From: Sympetrum striolatum
Taxonomy: Eukaryota > Arthropoda > Insecta > Odonata > Libellulidae
Direction of reading: 5' to 3'
Length of the DNA: 64,000 nucleotides
NCBI GenBank assembly: GCA_947579665.1
Contig: OX388351.1
Coordinates: 62,504,939-62,568,938, forward strand
Part shown: positions 49,448 through 63,137 of the stretch, in pieces
Layout: the number at the start of each line of letters is the position of its first letter
Position numbering within the stretch: position 1 is the first letter of the stretch
Notes under the pieces: generated by a model
What the model saw: the letters and a program-made list of their open reading frames with translations, nothing else
Database searches by the model: none
Told to the model about the DNA's origin: nothing
Translations under genes and position numbers: made by a program

Positions 49448-52400
49448 GGCCGGGTAGGCTAGAATTGTTAATGTTATAAACTTATTCTAAATTTTTATGT
49501 TAAAACATTTTAAAGTTTTTTGGGAATTTATTCAAGAAAATATTAAATTTATTGTATATGTAAAAGAATATCAATATTTTTGTTATTATACAGAGATAAA
49601 ATAAATAAGATGAAGAAAAATATTTCTGTAATCAAATAAAAAATATAGAGGTTACGATGCAGGTGCGTAAAATTATAATATAATTTCATGATCGGCAAAA
49701 AAAAACGAAATTGTAATATATGCCACTGAATTTAAAATATAATAGTTTGTTTTTTACATATTTGCAGGAAACTTGCCGTTCTTTTGTGTAACATCGTGAA
49801 ATTAGGATAAATTTACTAGAAATGTTAAGATAAAGAATATTAAGGGCGATTATTGTAGTCGCAATGTTTACTTCGTATTACTAAGCGAAAAATTTAATAC
49901 GTAAATTCCAAATCTAGTTTTATTACAGTAACTCTCCGAAATATGATAATGGCAGAGCACATAAGAAATGTGTAGGTAGAATTTTAAGTTAGGGGGATTA
50001 AAAAAGAATTAGAACAAATAGGAAAACTGGGTTGAAAATTACATTGCCTTTGCTCGATGTAAATAAAATACCATACAAACAATGTTTAGACGATCTTAAC
50101 GATTTAAAAAGCCAAATATTGTAGTTATATGGAAGTTGTTAATGTACAGTATCAGGTTCTATTCACCAATTAAGTCCGTGTTTTTGATTAGCTGGAGTTA
50201 ATTTAGGGAATATTACGATTGGACTTTCTTGTCAAGATTATAAAATAATTCGGAAGATCTCTCAATGTAACTTATTTTTGAGAAATTTCTTTGCGAAGAA
50301 ATTGGAAGTGAACAAAATGAATTTTAATGCTGAATAATATTTCCGTATTGGTTTCTAATTACTGAAAGTTATTTTTAAAAGATAACAATTTTCGTTGGAA
50401 GATCGAAATTTGGAATTAACTGCGAATTATTGTCTCTTATTACTGCTGCAGAATACTAAAAATACCCTCGTAGTAAAGGTGCAGGGTATCCATGCCTATC
50501 CCATTTTTTGACTCTTAAAACACGGAAATTAGGGCTGTAGAGCAAAGGAAGGGAATCCCTACAAGTTCAACGAAGCGTTTAATTAATGGGAACGCAGTTT
50601 AGGTCGTTTTGTTTGCCTCCAACGTAACTTCGGCCGCTAGCCTCGGGACGGTGTATGAATCTAAATGGAAAAGAAATCGGAGAAAGCGAGTAAATACTTC
50701 CTACCACTTGCAGATGCTTATTGGAGAAATTGAATCCCTTGTGGTGAAGGATTCAATTTTTTACAACTTGAAAATTGAGAAAGTGAGGAGATTGTGGCCG
50801 TTTGTAATACAAATATCGATTAGTCAGCCCAGTTAGTCTACAGATTAAAGAGCATTTTATTTGAATATAGCGAATCGAATATTTGATATTGCCTTTTCCA
50901 CCCCGTGATAACAACACTTGGTTTATCGTACTTTTGTGATATGTTATTCTAGAAATAATTGATTCTTGTAGAAGGTTAATGCTTTATTTTTGCCTTCAGG
51001 TGTGGGATATTTATATTGTAACTTAGAATCAAAATCGTGGAAAATATGATTTCTGCCTTTGACTGAATCGAATAAATGATGTATATGTATAAAGTGTGAT
51101 AAAGTATTCAAATTGAAGAGGATTTTTAATCTATGAGATCTGGTTTGCGATGAAAGTGTCGAAATGCCATAAATGTTATCAGAAAAAACAATTTTGAACT
51201 TCATTTGAGGAAATATTATAAAATGTTCATCTAAATAAAATAAAAAGGGATAAAATCAATGACTTATAGCTGCATGATGCACTAATCAGAAAATATGTAT
51301 TGGAAATTTGCTTTTCATTAATATGCTTCTGCTTCAGTAAGATTATTTTGGACATTTCATCATATAATATTACATATTCATGAATGTACTTGCTCCGAAA
51401 AAAGAATCCTAATACGTATATTTTAATAAGTTATTTATTTGATCAAAACCATCTTCCTTTGGGCTATTTCAAAATACTTTCATTCTAATACAATAGGAGC
51501 GTTTTGAAGTAACAACTCCTCAATTGAGCGTACGGATTTAAACAGCAGATCCTAACCAGTTACACGACAGCCGGAAGTATTTGAAAAAAATGAAAATAAA
51601 TTTAGATGACAAAATCTGAGGTTGATTCCGGAATGATTGAATCCCTCCCTCCTCCCTTTAAATTCTTTAGACGTTGAAGATAAAAGCGGAAACGGTACCG
51701 AAAAACACTCGCTTCGGAATCATCGCTCTCAAATTGACTGCAATAAATGTCAATTTCAGACCGAGTCTTCGTCCCCGGAATACCAATGTCTCCTCATGCA
51801 TTATTGACATTCGCGCCGAGGTCATATCGCCACCTTTCCATTCATTCCAAGAGACCAATGAATGAGTCGCATCTACATACCTTATTAGCTCCCCTTTGTT
51901 TCCATTCCCATTGAGAGGGAGAGATGGGAAACCGAGCCCTATAACTCTACATAATTTGATTCTCTCTTTCTTTTTTCGCTTTGGGGTTCCGCTTTCCCCA
52001 CTTCCGGATCGTCTTTCCGAAGAAGGGCTTAGGATGAAAAACTCGGCGGCAAAAAGTTGGATTTTTTTTCCATCTTTTCAGTCGTCGTTCTCATTTTAAT
52101 GGCGCCTCGCCAGAACACGGAAGGGAAAGGAGAAAGTCTCCTCCGGCATGCGGATGATAAAGATCTCGTTTCATTCAATCTCTCCTCTGGTTCTTACGAT
52201 TTCTTCTCGTAACGAGGGCGTATATCCCCACGGATGGTCCAGGCTTATAATTCATCCATTCCTTTCATTTCTCTATTCTATCCGTTCTCGGATGGATTTT
52301 CTCTTCCAGGACCTCATTATGCGATTAATTCACACTGTAGGAAGGATTATGTAGGCAAGAGGTGGGGAACTGTCACTCTAAAGCCACGTGTGGCTTTTCT

Positions 52401-55400
52401 GGATGTTTATTTAATATTTTTAGCTCCTTCTTTGTTATTATTATTATTATACAGTATTAACTGCTGGTAGGCTGTAAGTATGGTGGCAGTTTTTTTTACC
52501 TACATTTACATATATACACGCAAGTTACATTCTTTTATTAACATAACCGCCAACAAACTTCTTAATCTGAATCGAAACAAATTAGATAAGCATAAAACCT
52601 TTGAAGGTATTAATGAAACCTTCTTTAATGGTAGGTATTTGTGGATTGGTGGATTATAATGGAGGGTATTAATTAAACCATCTTTTTGATCGCCAATTTT
52701 AGAGATAAAGTAATCCCATTAAAAGTATGACTTACCTTTGTAATATTTTCCTATGCAATAAATCTGTATTTTTATCCAAATATTTCCTAAAATTTTAAGT
52801 CTTTCCGTTTTAAAATTTCTTCTCATACTCACACTATTCCTTTATTTTTACTCGTATTTCGTTGCTTTATTTCAGCTCTGCGCCTCTATTTCCTTTCAAG
52901 TTCCTTTTCTTCCGCGACGCGTTAACGCAAAATGCTTTTTGTGTACTTTCCCATTTCTCTCTTCCCCCACTTTCTCTACTCAAGCCTTTATTTTTATCTT
53001 TTCATGCATTCCGCGTTTTAAATTGCCCCTCTCGACTCCTTTAGTTCCTTTTATTCACAAAAGAAGGCGCTCGAATTTTTTCAACGCGGTAATTTCTCCA
53101 GCTTCAACGTTCCTCCCGCGGCAGGAACTAATTTATATTTTGGTTAAGCGTTTTGATCGCCAAATCATTTTTGTCTCTCGAGTTTTCAGTGTTCCGCGAC
53201 AACGCATTTTCACATATATTATTCTTAAAGATGTTCAAAGAGATCAACTGCATAAAAATATTATCTCCATAAGCTCATATATAATTACCTCCATAGAACT
53301 ATAAACTCTGCAAAAATGACAATATATTATTAGGACATAGTTGCAAGACTTTACTTCATGTATTTACTTAAAATTTTTTTAATGGTTAGATAATTGTTAA
53401 AATTCATAAATGAATCATTGAATTACATTTTTTATTTAGTTATCTTTTGTCTCTTGTAAATCCATGAGTCCTATCGCTATAGGCTGTCCACGTTGACGAT
53501 TTTAATCGCTATAATACATTAATTATTATTATAGCTTGTATAGATACTAAATATTTAAATGATATAGTTATAAACTAGTGAATCGGGGGCACGTGGCATT
53601 TTAGTTATTCGTTTATAGCTAATCTTTCAACTAGTGACTCGTATCTCTTCGTACTAAATTTTACTGTTATTCCAACAACCATTTCAACTTTCTGTCTTCA
53701 AAAAGCTTCTAACTAACCATACAAAAGATGCATTTCGTTATCAATTAAAACTATTCTATTCTCTTCAGTTATACTCTCCGCCTCACTATCAACTAGTATA
53801 ACGTTGATAATAATTATTTATCTGTGCTTTGTGAATTTAAGAATCGAGGATTTCGTACTTTTTTATACCTCTAATAGTGGATTTCAGTAATTGAACTTCA
53901 ACTCAACGTTCCGATTAATTCTGATAGATAAGGGAGTTAGATAATAGTGTTTTATACCTTCGTATGTCTGTAATGCGATTAAATTAAAGAGCGAACTATG
54001 GTGCGGAATAATACACATTCTTGAGGATCAACTCTCACACCGAATTGGTTTTAAATGAAATCAGTCATAGAATTGCATACATAAAAACCAATTGAATATC
54101 GAGTAAAAAATACTTGGAACGAATTTCTAAGGTTCTATTGTAGTTATCAACAGGATCACTTCTTTCGTTAACGATATTAGCAAAAGCTGCTTTGGAGCAC
54201 AATAATTCAGTGGAGAAGCATCAGACCCAAGATAAGGCTTTCCGAATGTTTCCCACCGCCGGGACACCGGCTTAACATGTCGCTGTAATGGGAAGGCGAC
54301 ACAAGGAAACCGCAGAAAGGGAATCCCCATTCGCGTTGACCCTCTGACCTCCCCGACCGCCCACAGACACTCCAAACTAGGAAGAGGCAAACCGTCGTTC
54401 TCTCCAAACACCTTTATTTTTAAGACCTATTCTCTTTATCTTCGGCCATACCTTTCCCGACCAACTTTCCCTTCGCCTCTCCGCATTCTGGATATAAATC
54501 TCTACCCCATTCTCACATTCGGATTCCGGCACGATAAAACAAGAAGAGGTCCGAAGTAAGATAGCAGCTAATTCCGCAGATCCTTTTGACGATTGGCCGT
54601 TTTTCGTCCCCCTTTTATTGACTCTGCCGCACAATCTGGTGGAAATATCATCCGCCCATCGACGGACGATTTAAAGGGGAGGCATTCGGAATCCGTCGGC
54701 ATCTCGACGCTTTATTCTTCACCGACATAATTGACTACGAGTGGATACTTTGGGGGAAAAATTCGTTTATAAAGTTTTGATGGCTTTCCACGATTCCGCT
54801 TTCGATTTCAGTATCTGGAATTAAAGAAAGGACTTTAAAGTCGATATAATCACCCGGTTTCTGAAGAATTACGCATACAAGAGAATTGCGGAGCAATTGC
54901 TGATTGCATGGGTTTTAGGAATTGCAACTTTACAACACATTCACGTTGTGCGGTTGTTGAATATCGTTGTATTATTACGATTGATAAATTCTGGCATCAA
55001 TGGGAGAGTGGAAATATAGCGTGGATTTACAAATATAAGATTTTGATAAAATTTAGGCAATCCTGAAAATCTGTGACCGAACTAAAATATAGGTGGATAA
55101 TGAGTAACTTAGATGATAATTTCCTGAATAATTTAGACGGTCATGTTTGCAAGACTTTGTGTTAGCTGGTTTTCTGGGGAATTGGGATGTTAATTTGAAA
55201 AAAAAATATTCTTTTGAAATTCTGATCGCCCCAGTTCAACTGATTTCCAGCTTTCGAGTGTAGGATGCCAATTATAATTATAAGAAATGTGAAAGAAAAC
55301 TCTAAAAATGGTGTCTTAATTTCATTAGTGATTTTGTAAGCGGTGAGGATAATGCAATTCAACTCTACGTAATCGACAAACTGAATTATCTACTCTTCTG

Positions 55401-55504
55401 TCAACGATAGGATCGGGACTTCATTAGCAATCGTTTATTTTACTTAGTAAATGTATTGAAGCTTTCTCTGTAGTGATATACTATCGGATGTTAAATATTC
55501 TTAC
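49448..55504. other. Gene-free interval
   Basis: No gene or mobile element was recognised in about 6 kb. Pyrimidine-rich blocks occur at 51880-52110 and 52840-53050. A short direct repeat (GGTATTAAT.AAACC.TCTTT, 52606 and 52668) and a GC-richer block at 54200-54700 were noted. Frames up to 121 codons have no domain. Confidence 0.4.
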
Positions 55505-56628
55505 ATTACAAGCAGTGGCGGCGCGTGACTAAAAAAACAGGGGGTTCACTTCAAAATTCGTATATTTTTAAGTGGCCGCGATTATGGTTAAATATTCTGG
55601 CTCATACTAGAATATTGCCTCTGCTTACATGGACGCAGTATAATTCACAACAACCGCTGATGAAAGTAGTAGAAATATGAAAATTAATATTTCGGGTTGA
55701 ATCAATATATGCCTTTGTTGTAAAAAAATCCCTATATTCTCGAAAATTGAGGTTTTATTTAAATTCTCGATTCATATATCTCCGTATATATTTTTAAAGA
55801 CCAAAATACATATTGATATTCAAGTTGTATTTATTTTTCGAAATATCAAATATAATCATAAGAAACTAAATCAATTACCTTATATTGTTTTATTCAGGGT
55901 TAAAGTATTTGGAAGGACTGACACCGAAAATTTTTTTGAGATTAATGCATCAAATCAAATACACCTATTTTTGCCCAGGTCGCGTCATTGTCTTTCGCAA
56001 AGAGCAAACAAGGGAAACAGTATAGCCCATTGAAAGAGTCGTAGCCACAAATCCAACTATTTCTCTCATATATCTATGGCTTAAACACTCGGAAGTATTG
56101 CCTACCTTAGCTTCTCTGACTCTGAGATAGGTTCAGCAAAGGAATAGGACTTCCTACTTCTTTTATTGCACGTTTTTCTTAAACAGAAATAGAGGAAAAA
56201 TTAATCCCTTTCAGAAATTGGACACTATTTACCATAAAGAGCGAGAAAAACTGTTCACAAACAAGTAACGCAGTTGGTTTACATACTGAATACGCCACTA
56301 GCAACCACAACACCGGTAACTGAATAAGCACACTGGATACGAAAAAATTCCGTAAATTCACAATATTGCAGCGCATTATGGGTAGCTATTAGATAGTTGC
56401 AGACACCAGTGCATAAAATAACGTGGAAAGTAGGCGACACGAATAGCTAGTGCCAAGTTTTGTCACCCAGAGACAGTATTAGGCGCCGGCAAATAAGGAA
56501 AAAACTCAAGTTCTACGCGTGTTAAACTAAAGTCAGGAAGCGTTAAATGCTAGAGTTTGGATAAAATGTTTCTTTTCAGGAACAGAGTTCGGGAAGGTGG
56601 CGGGCCCTATGTTCCTCCTCCTTCAGCC

Positions 56629-57065
56629 ATGACTTCGTCAATAGCTAGGCTTTACCATTACTGGAAGGTATCACAGCATCCATCAATTTTCAACAAATTA
56701 ATTCTGGCAGATCTTACTTTAACTTCTCATAGTGCTGGCACGGAGAGAGCTGTGTCAATCCATACCTCACTTAATTCCAACAAACAGTCAAGCCTTTATA
56801 GAGAAGCTATAAATTCTAGGATGTACACATCGCAATTAACAGTGTTGGAACTGCATATTATGACCAAAGACCTGCTGTTGCCCGTTTTTTAGAGATTAAA
56901 GAAATAGGAAGAAAGTTTACAGATGCAGAAACTTATGAAATGCATGAATTTGTTAAAAAGTATTTTGCCAAGTACAACGTAATTATTCATTTAAAGAAAC
57001 AATTAAAAATGAAAATGTTTTATAAATTCTTATTTAAAATTAATTATCCATATATATACGAGTAA
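56629..57065 (+). pseudogene. hAT transposase C-terminal dimerisation remnant
   Basis: An ATG frame from 56629 gives SIARLYHYWKV and LTLTSHSAGTERAVS, matching the start of the hAT C-terminal dimerisation domain, in which an (S/A)..ER.FS-type motif is typical. After a frameshift near 56830 the neighbouring frame continues GTAYYDQRPAVARFLEIKE and KFTDAETYEMHEFVKKYF to a stop at 57063-57065. The N-terminal BED finger and DDE catalytic residues were not found in the element, so it is a non-functional relic. Its position within intact hAT ends supports the identification. Confidence 0.65.
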
Positions 57066-57800
57066 AAGTTGCTTGCATACTGAAGGAATATTGATGATAC
57101 TAATTCCAAGTCGATATCACATCGGGAAAGTCCTCAAACGTAATTCTACAATCCACCTTCGAAATATATGGTAGAAAACAGATGGTGCCCCAGGGTCGAA
57201 CCAATGATCATACGGTAAAAGATAAATTGTAAATATGAAAGGCTCATTTCTTCTGTTTACATGACTGGCCATATAATTTTCAATTTCTCGGTAAATGAAT
57301 CATAAAGAAAATTGAAATTTCCACCATACATTTCAAATGGTAGATCCGCCTGGTCTCGAATCCAGGACATTTCTGGAGTTATAAATACATATAACGATCT
57401 GGTAGATATAAAACTTATTTAATCCAAATTTTTATGTTGATATCGTACTGGGATGATCTTAAAATACGATTCCATTATCCCCATTCGCAATGCATAAAGG
57501 AACGTAAATGGCGCTCTGGAATCGAACCAAGAATAATCATGGAAACGTTAAACAGCGAATATAAAATTTATTTATGATCTCTATTCACATGCCGGGTTTT
57601 AAGTTTCCATGTCATCGGGAAGACATTTAGAAAAAATCTGAAAAATCGCCACAATAAATTTTAAATTGGAGAATATTTGCCCTGACCTAGCGTCGAACAT
57701 GGGATAATCTTCGAGGATGTATTTATAGTTTTCGTTGAACATACACGGCTTCCAGCAATTCCTCGAATTTCAACTCTCTAAGTTGCCGGAAAGTGCCTAA
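57060..57800. repeat. Degenerate tandem array, period about 165 bp, inside hAT
   Basis: Four landmarks resembling (A/T)CGAA(C/T)C occur at about 57193, 57355, 57519 and 57691 (spacings about 162, 164, 172). Each is followed at a similar distance by a (C)CGG-(G/A)AA-type block (57123, 57290, 57450, 57617, 57785). On the minus strand the landmark reads like a tRNA B box (GGTTCGA-CC). Units are too diverged for a firm consensus. Confidence 0.45.
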
Positions 57801-58157
57801 AACAAATTTCCGAAAATTCTATGAAGCCATTCTCGTCGGCTGTCGCTGCAACGTAGGGCAGCGATCGGCCCATGTTTAAAGGCCGTATGCCCCTCTTTCC
57901 CCTCACCGCTCTTCACCTATAACGCGACGTCTGAAGGGGTTCACTTCGGCGACTGAACCTCGCGCGAAGTCAAGCTAGTTGGAACCACAAGCGGCAGGAA
58001 TCGCGACTCAACGAAGGAAAAGTTAGGTCCAGTAATTGGTGTTATGGTTATTTGGGTTATGGTAAGAACATTGGTATAAATGAAAATAGTACAGTAGTTT
58101 TCTTAGGGGGTTCAGTGAACCAGTGAACCCAATGGACCCGCCGCCACTGATTACAAG

Positions 58158-61100
58158 GTCTTACGACTTAATAAAACTTCAAACTTAGTATTTGCTCTAC
58201 AAAATGAAATTACATTATTTCTCGAACTAGCTCTCGTATCCGTTAGGAGTCGTTAAACATACTTATGAATTTCTTTAGGTATTAAAAAATCATTGTACTT
58301 CAAGAGAAAATTAACAGCGATAACGGTGGTTTCTGTATATAAAATATCTTTTAAATATCTTCATCGGTTACTTTATAATGGCTAAGTGTTTACTTAAATC
58401 AGTTGAACCATCAAAATATTTTTTCCAACTTTATTTAGCCAGGATTATATCTGCATCTAAATAACTCAATACTAAGTAATAATTTCTAAAATTCCAAGTT
58501 TGTTCGCAAATTTAACAGTTAGATTTTGGGCAACAGAATGAAAATGAATTATATAGCAACTTTTTTATCAATTATGTTTGGTGTTTTTCCAACCTAATTA
58601 TCGTAAAATTACAAAATAAGCGGATTTAAATAAGCAGATATTATATTTATCGTTAATGAAAATTAAGAAGTGATATTTTTATCATTGAGACATTGTAAAC
58701 CATTAAAACGACTTACAATGAATATTAATGCTAAAAAATTAAATTTGAATTTCATTTATGATGTAAGCTAATTTAAACGACACAAGTTAAGCTTTTCAAT
58801 TTCGCATTGAAACTACCAAGCGCCCAGTAATTGATGGAATTAAATTTAAAATTGTTTTGCTTTGGCATAACTGCGACTGGACAAATTCAATTTCTCCTTT
58901 GTTCACATACCCACGTTAAAGAGGGGGAAAACAGTATACGGTGAAATCTCATTACTAGATAATAGCTGATGTTTCCATAAGCGGGAGATGAAATGCATTA
59001 CGGATTTTTTAGTTGATTTGATTTTAAAATGTCAACAACAAGGAAATGGAAGTAAAATTATCCGAAAATTGTGGCGTTTTATTATCTGATTACGAAGAAA
59101 AAAATATACAGAATATATTGGGGAGTATTTGAAAAAGGTCTTGTATCTAGGGTGGGAACCAGAGCAAACTCATTTATCTTTGGATGTTTTCATCGAATTT
59201 TTATAGTTTAAGTTTCAACTTAAAAATAGCTTCTACAATCTGATTTACCTTTGCTAGTTTATGAAAGCTTTTCTCTCAGCGGATATTCTAATGTGCTGGG
59301 TATAGTTTTTGTGAATCATAATCTTAAATTTTCACACATATAAATGTTCGTTTATTCTCACTCGTATTTTAGTTTTGTTAATATTTCATCATTCGTGAAT
59401 ACTGACTTAAGTAGACGGGTTTGATATAAATAGGAATCGATTAGCTTTGTTTTATAAAGACTTCGTTAATTAATTTAGTGCTTTGAATGAACAAATAATA
59501 TCGCTCAATTCTTCCATGAATGTGGAAAGAATTTGATCTTATAGTGATATTTACATTCGTTGAAGTATCCATCAGCTAGTTCTACACTCGTTCTTATTTT
59601 CAATCTAATGAATTTTTGTATTGATAAATGACACATCGTTATATACGGGTCATAAACTGAGAAACTCCTTCAGAATCGTTACCTTAAGCCTTACCTAGTA
59701 TTTAAGCTTATAGAGATTCTGTGATCATATCTAAATTTTTATTATTTAGAATTATACTGTTAAATTGCGCTATGAATTGAATATTTAACCCTTAACCAGT
59801 GACGTGCGCTCTGGGAGACGGCAATTTTTTACATAACTTTAAACTGACTAAATGACACATTTAACAAATTTTAAAAGTCTTAATAAACTAATCAGTTATT
59901 CAATAATTTGAATTCAAATTTAATTTTATGTTAATAAGATCAAAATTGGAATAATAAATCATTGTATGAAGATAGTAAAAATTTGAATGAAGAAAACATA
60001 TCCTTTTTAAAAAATTTCGCATATTAAGAATAAGGTGGCTATTTTTGCAGCAAAGCCTTTAATGTATTTTTGGGATGATAAATGGTAAAACCTTCTTAAA
60101 AAATATTTCGTTTATTGCGTTTTTCATGGATTCTGCAAACGTTCATTATTACATTTTTCGTGAAAAATGTCCTAACCCTCAAAAGAAGCACAGTTCTTGC
60201 TAATTTTTTTGTGCATTCTAAACAAACTGGTTGTAAACATCTACAGCAACAGGAGGAGGTTTTTCTTTTTTTGCATGGAGGGGCAAGTCTTCCGCTTCTC
60301 TAGTTTTAATTTCTAGGAATATTATCTTTTGAATGTAATCCTACTGAATCGTAAAGACTAAGATTTTATACGAGTAACAATTTAGCGTCAAATTTGATCA
60401 AAGGGAATTAAACGTATACCAAAAGTTATAAGTGAATAGAGACTTGAGAGAACCCAGCGGAATAAATATTACTTTCCTTGATAATATTTACTAATAGAAA
60501 AGTTTCAAGTCCTCTCCGCAACCGTAAATGGAATTGCTGGTATCATTAATTTATTTTCCGACGCATCCTTTACGCTTATCAGGATTTACCGGCTCTAGAG
60601 TTCTCCGAATGCGAAGTATATCTGCAAAGTATCCTTCCCCTGAATCTGACTCCATCAAAACAACATATTCTAATTCGATCCCAGCGAAGCCCACTCGGCT
60701 CTCGGACCGTAATCCTTCTCACTATCTGATCATGTCAAGGAATAAAGGATTTCAGGTGCCTCGTAGCTGTCCACTTCCCTTAAATTTCGAGGAAAACAAC
60801 TCCCATTACCGCGCTGAAATCCCCATTCACTTATCATCTTACTCTAGAAAGGGCTCCCTGCCCGCCCATATTTTCTCCTCCCCTTTTAATTTGAAAACAT
60901 TCTTCCCGTTATCCATTCCTCCTCATTCTGCCCCTTAATGGAGTTCGCATTAACTCCTCTCCTATGTACTCTCCTCCTAACTCAGTTGTTTTAACTTACT
61001 CTTCCATTTACGTTCCCCTCTTTTTATGCCCTCTCTTTTCCGAGGCTTTCTCATCCGCCGAACTTTTGACTCCTTTTCTTCTTCCATATATTCTCAATTT

Positions 61101-61485
61101 CCATTTCGGAGAGGGCCTCAGAATTTGTCTCGTCTCGAGCAGTTTCTCCGCTTTGTTATCACCCGTATTCTCCCTCTCTCATCTTTCTTTCTCCCTTCTC
61201 GCAACAAACATATTTTCGTATATTTTCATTCTTTTTAATCTCCAAAGTTTAGTAAATGAAACGAGATTATCTACTGCTACGTTCAAAAAGTTCTCAAAAT
61301 TATTTTTTCACATGAGAAACGCCAATCAGGAGAAATGTAAAGTTTTGGTGGCAAACAGGTAAATAGGTACCCAAAATATGTGGCGCTATCTACAACCAGA
61401 ATTTTATATTTCTCCTACTCGGTGTTTTTCAAGGGAAAAAATAATTTCGGGAACCTTTTTTGAGCGTAGTAGTATAAGACATGAT
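58158..61485. other. Gene-free interval
   Basis: No gene or element was recognised. A strongly pyrimidine-rich (top strand) block spans about 60640-61210. The two frames of 136 and 132 codons there (60528-60938, 60964-61362) are Ser/Pro/Leu/Phe-rich by composition and have no domain. Confidence 0.4.
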
Positions 61486-61643
61486 AAAACTTGAGAAAAA
61501 AGGAACACATACCTTACCTACAGTAATTTTATCATCCTCAGGTGAGATGATTTAACTGAGGGTGATCTTATAGATCGAAACCATGGTCGTGAGTTAATAA
61601 ATTTACTGTGAAAAGATACAAGTGTTCTTTTTTCTCAAGTTTT
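61486..61643. repeat. Fold-back with hammerhead-like motif, copy 2
   Basis: Outer arms of 22-23 bp (AAAACTTGAGAAAAAAGGAA at the left, complement at the right, one indel) continue imperfectly through ACAGTAATTTTAT / ACAGTAAATTTAT. The centre holds CTGAGGG (61556-61562), a GATC-TTATA-GATC stem and CGAAACCATGGTCG (61575-61589). The first core motif deviates from CUGANGA at its last base, so an active ribozyme is unlikely. CATCCTCAG also pairs with CTGAGGGTG nearby. Confidence 0.5.
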
Positions 61644-63079
61644 AGTTTGGAGAACTACCACAAAGTCGAGGCCGAGTTAGCAGATTATAGTATAAAACAT
61701 GTTTTATGTTTTTTTAAGAGCTAGAATGATGTCCGGTCTATTATTTTCGCATAATAGTTCGGTGATTCTAGATTATTCGTATCGTACTGGTATCGTATTC
61801 ATATTGTAATGCAATTTTACATTTCTGGAACTGTGAGAGATGATATTTAATTCCAATTCTATCGTTATGGGGCAAGTTTTTTTGTCTTTTATAGGATAAA
61901 TGGTATATATGAAATAAAACATTAAATATTGTGCCATTACTCTTACTTACCTTCACTTTCATCTCTGAAAGTGAAGGTATCAAAATCTTATCACAAATCC
62001 CCATGCTGTGAAGTCTTATCACAAATTCCCATGCTCTTAACTGAAACTGCGTTATCCTGACGGGGCTAATTTTCTAAAATTTTACTGGAGTCAAATACTA
62101 AAGTGATTTGATGCTAGGATAAAGTTTTGTATAACGAATGATTTTCAGGGAATATTTTCCATCTATTCAGGAATTACCTTACATTAATTCTCCAAAACCA
62201 TGGCCGAAAACATTAAAGTTCATTTTTTATTAAAAAAAATTACCATTCATTTCACAACACAAATCAATCAAAATAATTTTAGCAGTTACTATTTTGGGGA
62301 ATTAGTTGATAATGTTATTTTTTCATATACTTTTAATTGAAGCCCTAAGTATCTGAATACATTATACAGATTTATTAATATGTCAGTCAATGTAATTTTA
62401 TTTCCAGGTATCGGAAACTCTTTGAAATTATTTAATTCTAAAACCTGTCATTCATTAATGAGGAAAAAAGTAATAATATCTACAATTCTTAAAAGAATCA
62501 CACTTCCGCAGAAGATTTTTTATGACCAGTTTTAATGACACTTAGCATGTTGACGAAAGCGGTCATTAAAATATGTTACGGAAGTTATATACATTCATTT
62601 GATGTGTGCTGTGAAATTCTGCGAATTCAAGATATATCATATACATTTGAAAATTAATGAACAATTTTGTCGAATCAGTCGTTAATTTTATTCTTACTTA
62701 TATTTTTAATGACAACTCAAATTGATGAAGAATGTATTGAAATGTCGCCAATGGCTGTAACATGACACTCAAGCTATAGATTTATTCTGACATTGTATCC
62801 TCTCTCTGCGGTAGAATACATTTTTTAAGCAAATACTTTAATCTATGTAGAAAAACAATCTCTAACGGTTGATAATCGCTCCAAACGGGTGAAAAGTTTT
62901 ACTTCACTCACTTAGGATTTTATTAAAAATTGTCAGCAAATAGCGATTGATATCATATATGTATATTTAATTATTTAAGACTAAATTGCAAATTGAACAT
63001 AAAAATGAATTGATTTTAAGCCTGGAATTTGTCCAAATACGGCAGAGATAACCCTCCAAAAACCTTCCGTAGGCTGTAA
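61644..63079. other. No gene recognised
   Basis: AT-rich. Contains the perfect hairpin at 61948-61979 and a short direct repeat (CTTATCACAAAT.CCCATGCT) at about 61986-62035. Confidence 0.4.
61948..61979. repeat. Perfect 14-bp inverted repeat
   Basis: TACCTTCACTTTCA and TGAAAGTGAAGGTA flank a 4-base loop TCTC. It is followed at once by two direct copies of a CTTATCACAAAT(C/T)CCCATGCT block. Origin unknown. Confidence 0.8.
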
Positions 63080-63121
63080 AATTATATATTTATTATTTAA
63101 GGGTCTTAATTAGGCGAGATT

Positions 63122-63137
63122 GAGACTAAAAAGTCTC
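63122..63137 (-). repeat. 3' stem-loop of LINE family L
   Basis: GAGACT and AGTCTC pair across a TTTT (minus-strand) loop. It is conserved as GAGAC-TCTG-GTCTC at 36344-36357. Such hairpins are recognised by the cognate reverse transcriptase in related LINEs; that role is inferred here. Confidence 0.65.

Larger units (their letters stand above)
55513..58149 (+). mobile_element. hAT transposon, 2637 bp, intact ends
   Basis: Both ends start CAGTGGCGGCG (11-bp perfect inverted repeat) and are flanked by a perfect 8-bp target duplication ATTACAAG (55505-55512 and 58150-58157). This is the defining signature of the hAT superfamily; the CAGTGGCG tip resembles hAT-Tip100/Charlie-like elements. Subterminal GGGTTCACT/AGTGAACCC motifs occur at both sides. 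The interior holds a C-terminal transposase remnant on the plus strand (56629-57065) and an array of diverged repeats (57060-57800). The body is mostly decayed, yet the target duplication is perfect. Confidence 0.93.

Noticed and set aside
60528..61362. Two frames of 136 and 132 codons
   Set aside because: Both sit in a pyrimidine-rich island that suppresses stop codons; products are Ser/Pro/Leu/Phe-biased without domains.
62195..62212. Third hammerhead-like string AAACCATGGCCGAAAA
   Set aside because: It resembles the CGAAACCATGGTCG motif only superficially, lacks the CTGA and GTC elements in the right order and has no inverted flanks.
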